Assembly: GCA_026986885.1 (NCBI GenBank)
Contig: JALSNT010000600.1
Coordinates: 1 to 7,215, forward strand
DNA: 7,215 nt
From: Desulfobulbaceae bacterium
GTDB taxonomy: Bacteria > Desulfobacterota > Desulfobulbia > Desulfobulbales > Desulfobulbaceae
Direction of reading: 5' to 3'
In this document: positions 6,106 through 7,215 of the stretch, piece by piece
How positions within the stretch are numbered: the first letter of the stretch is position 1
Layout of the letters: each line of letters starts with the position of its first letter
The notes under the pieces: model-generated
What the model was told of the DNA's origin: nothing
The model's database searches: none
The model's input: the letters and a program-made list of their open reading frames with translations, nothing else
Position numbers and translations under genes: made by a program

Positions 6106-7148
6106 CAGCTCTGTCTCCGGTTGTGTATGCCGTTAACCAGCAGGGCGCTGAGGACGCAGGCACCCTGGATGACGCCGGACAGGGAAGAATCGATCTGCAG
6201 CATGATCGGCAGCTGGATGGAACCGGCTGCCAGCCAGGCAAAGAACAGGGTGATCAGGGGAACAGGCAGTGCTTTATAACCGGCAAGCATGACAACCAGT
6301 AATCCCAGATATCCGTAACCGCTTGATACTGCAGGGATGAGGCGGTGATAGACGCCGGTGACCTGCAGGCCGCCGGCCAGCCCGGCCAGGCCGCCGCCGA
6401 TAATGATGGCAAGCATGCCGTAGCGATCGGGGTGGATATGAAAGAGGCGGGCGGCCCTGGGGTTGAGGCCCACGGCCTTGACCCGCAGGCCGAAGCGGGT
6501 TCTGCCGAGCAGCAGCCACGTGAAGAAAAAGGCGAGCATGGCGATAACAAGCGCCGTCGGTGCTACCCGCCAGCCCATGGGGGTCGGCAGCCATAGATTG
6601 CGGGCAAAGATATCGGTACCGCTCATGGAGGCGATACCCGCCCGTTTCCAGGGGCCGAAAATAAGGTAGAGGATAATTCCCTGGGCAACAAAGTTGAGAC
6701 CGAGGCCGCCGAAAATTTCATTGACACCGCCTTTATTTTTCAGAATGCCGGCCAGCAGCCCCCAGAGACCTCCGCCCATGCAGGCGGCGATCATTGCCAA
6801 GACAAGGGTAAGCATGGGGGGCAGGGATGCCGGGTTAGCACGCAGAATAATGGTGGCGGCAATAGCCCCGATGACCACCTGTCCTTCAATGCCGATGTTC
6901 CACAGCCCGGCCTGAAAGGTAAAGAGCAGGCCGCTGGAGCAGAGCAGAAGCGGTACCCAGATGGAGAGTACTTGAGAAAATTTGAGCCATGAGGTCAGGG
7001 AGCCGACAGCCATGGCCCGGACAATGGCCAGGGGTGAAAAGTTAAAAAAGATGAGCAACAGGCTGATTGCACCGGCGGCCGGCAGAAAGACATAAATAAT
7101 TTGCAGGCCGGCTGGTTTAAGACGGATACGGGATGATTCGGGTTTCAT
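6105..7148 (-). CDS. BMP-type ABC importer, inner-membrane permease (first permease)
   Basis: Integral membrane subunit of 347 residues, BPD_transp_2 family, expected to pair with the permease that follows it. The first span is about 15-37. The hallmark FQAGLWNIGIEGQ is at 78-90, the loop KGGVNEIFGGLGLNFVA at 139-155 (where homologues usually read TIMLN, this one has GLGLN), the coupling stretch GRTRFGLRVKAVGLNPRAAR at 215-234 and GGGLAGLAGGLQVTG at 251-265. The ATG at 7148 is the first start available, because an in-frame TAA lies 6 bases upstream (7155-7157). No good Shine-Dalgarno sequence precedes it, which suggests translation coupled to the upstream gene. Relatives include the YufP/NupP type permeases of nucleoside importers, but substrate cannot be assigned from the permease alone. 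Confidence 0.9.
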   Translation of the reverse strand: MKPESSRIRLKPAGLQIIYVFLPAAGAISLLLIFFNFSPLAIVRAMAVGSLTSWLKFSQVLSIWVPLLLCSSGLLFTFQAGLWNIGIEGQVVIGAIAATIILRANPASLPPMLTLVLAMIAACMGGGLWGLLAGILKNKGGVNEIFGGLGLNFVAQGIILYLIFGPWKRAGIASMSGTDIFARNLWLPTPMGWRVAPTALVIAMLAFFFTWLLLGRTRFGLRVKAVGLNPRAARLFHIHPDRYGMLAIIIGGGLAGLAGGLQVTGVYHRLIPAVSSGYGYLGLLVVMLAGYKALPVPLITLFFAWLAAGSIQLPIMLQIDSSLSGVIQGACVLSALLVNGIHNRRQS

Positions 7149-7154
7149 AATTCG

Positions 7155-7215
7155 TTAGATCCGGCCGGTGATTGCCCGGGAAATTTCCTGGTAACCGGTT
7201 TGCCCTGTCGGCCGG
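7155..7215 (-). CDS. Possible C-terminal end of upstream gene, perhaps the transporter ATPase (partial)
   Basis: The 61 bases at the right edge, read on the minus strand, are open in the frame ending at TAA 7155-7157 and give 19 residues ending EISRAITGRI. The stop would sit 6 bases before the first permease, normal operon spacing, and third-position GC in this frame is higher than in the frame ending at TGA 7145-7147, which overlaps the permease start. In BMP-type operons the ATP-binding subunit usually precedes the permeases, so that is the expected gene. The piece is too short to show any ATPase motif, and the other frames cannot be excluded. Confidence 0.35.
   Translation of the reverse strand, partial: RPTGQTGYQEISRAITGRI

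Noticed and set aside
1..7215. Mobile elements, CRISPR arrays, tRNA/rRNA genes or defence systems
   Set aside because: No transposase or integrase-like proteins, regularly spaced direct repeats, terminal inverted repeats or structural RNA signatures were seen on either strand.

Overview
The window looks like an ordinary chromosomal segment from an anaerobic, moderately GC-rich bacterium. The best guess is a sulfate-reducing or related member of the Desulfobacterota (former Deltaproteobacteria). The main reason is a single-chain pyruvate:ferredoxin oxidoreductase that, as far as I can recall the reference sequence, resembles the Desulfovibrio enzyme closely and keeps its catalytic residues at nearly the same positions. 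This placement rests on protein resemblance judged by eye, not on a search.

Layout from left to right. (1) Positions 1-420, plus strand: the C-terminal 139 residues of a CYTH-domain protein whose start lies outside the window. (2) Positions 421-523: a short convergent junction with a strong hairpin terminator. (3) Positions 524-4099, minus strand: a complete 1191-residue pyruvate:ferredoxin oxidoreductase (NifJ/Por type). (4) Positions 4179-4862, minus strand: an AcuB-like protein with two CBS domains and an ACT-like tail, 79 bases upstream of the oxidoreductase and probably in the same transcript. (5) Positions 4863-5151: a 289-base gap with a good sigma-70-type promoter firing toward the CBS gene, a leader of about 140 bases with alternating complementary segments, and on the other strand a strong orphan ribosome binding site in front of very short reading frames. 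(6) Positions 5152-7148, minus strand: two overlapping permease genes of a BMP-type (nucleoside/basic-membrane-protein family) ABC importer. (7) Positions 7155-7215, minus strand: possibly the last codons of the preceding gene, expected to be the transporter's ATPase.

How the parts work together: the oxidoreductase links pyruvate and acetyl-CoA with reduced ferredoxin, the central redox step of anaerobic carbon metabolism. The CBS/ACT protein in front of it has intact nucleotide-binding motifs in both CBS domains, so it may sense adenylate levels and act on this step; that is inference from context. The permease pair is a separate operon, although no convincing terminator separates it from the CBS gene.

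No mobile element, CRISPR array, tRNA, rRNA or defence system was seen, and I found no clear undescribed system. The most interesting parts are the leader of the CBS gene (4863 to about 5005), the CBS/ACT-oxidoreductase pairing, and the unexplained plus-strand translation signal at 5049-5065.
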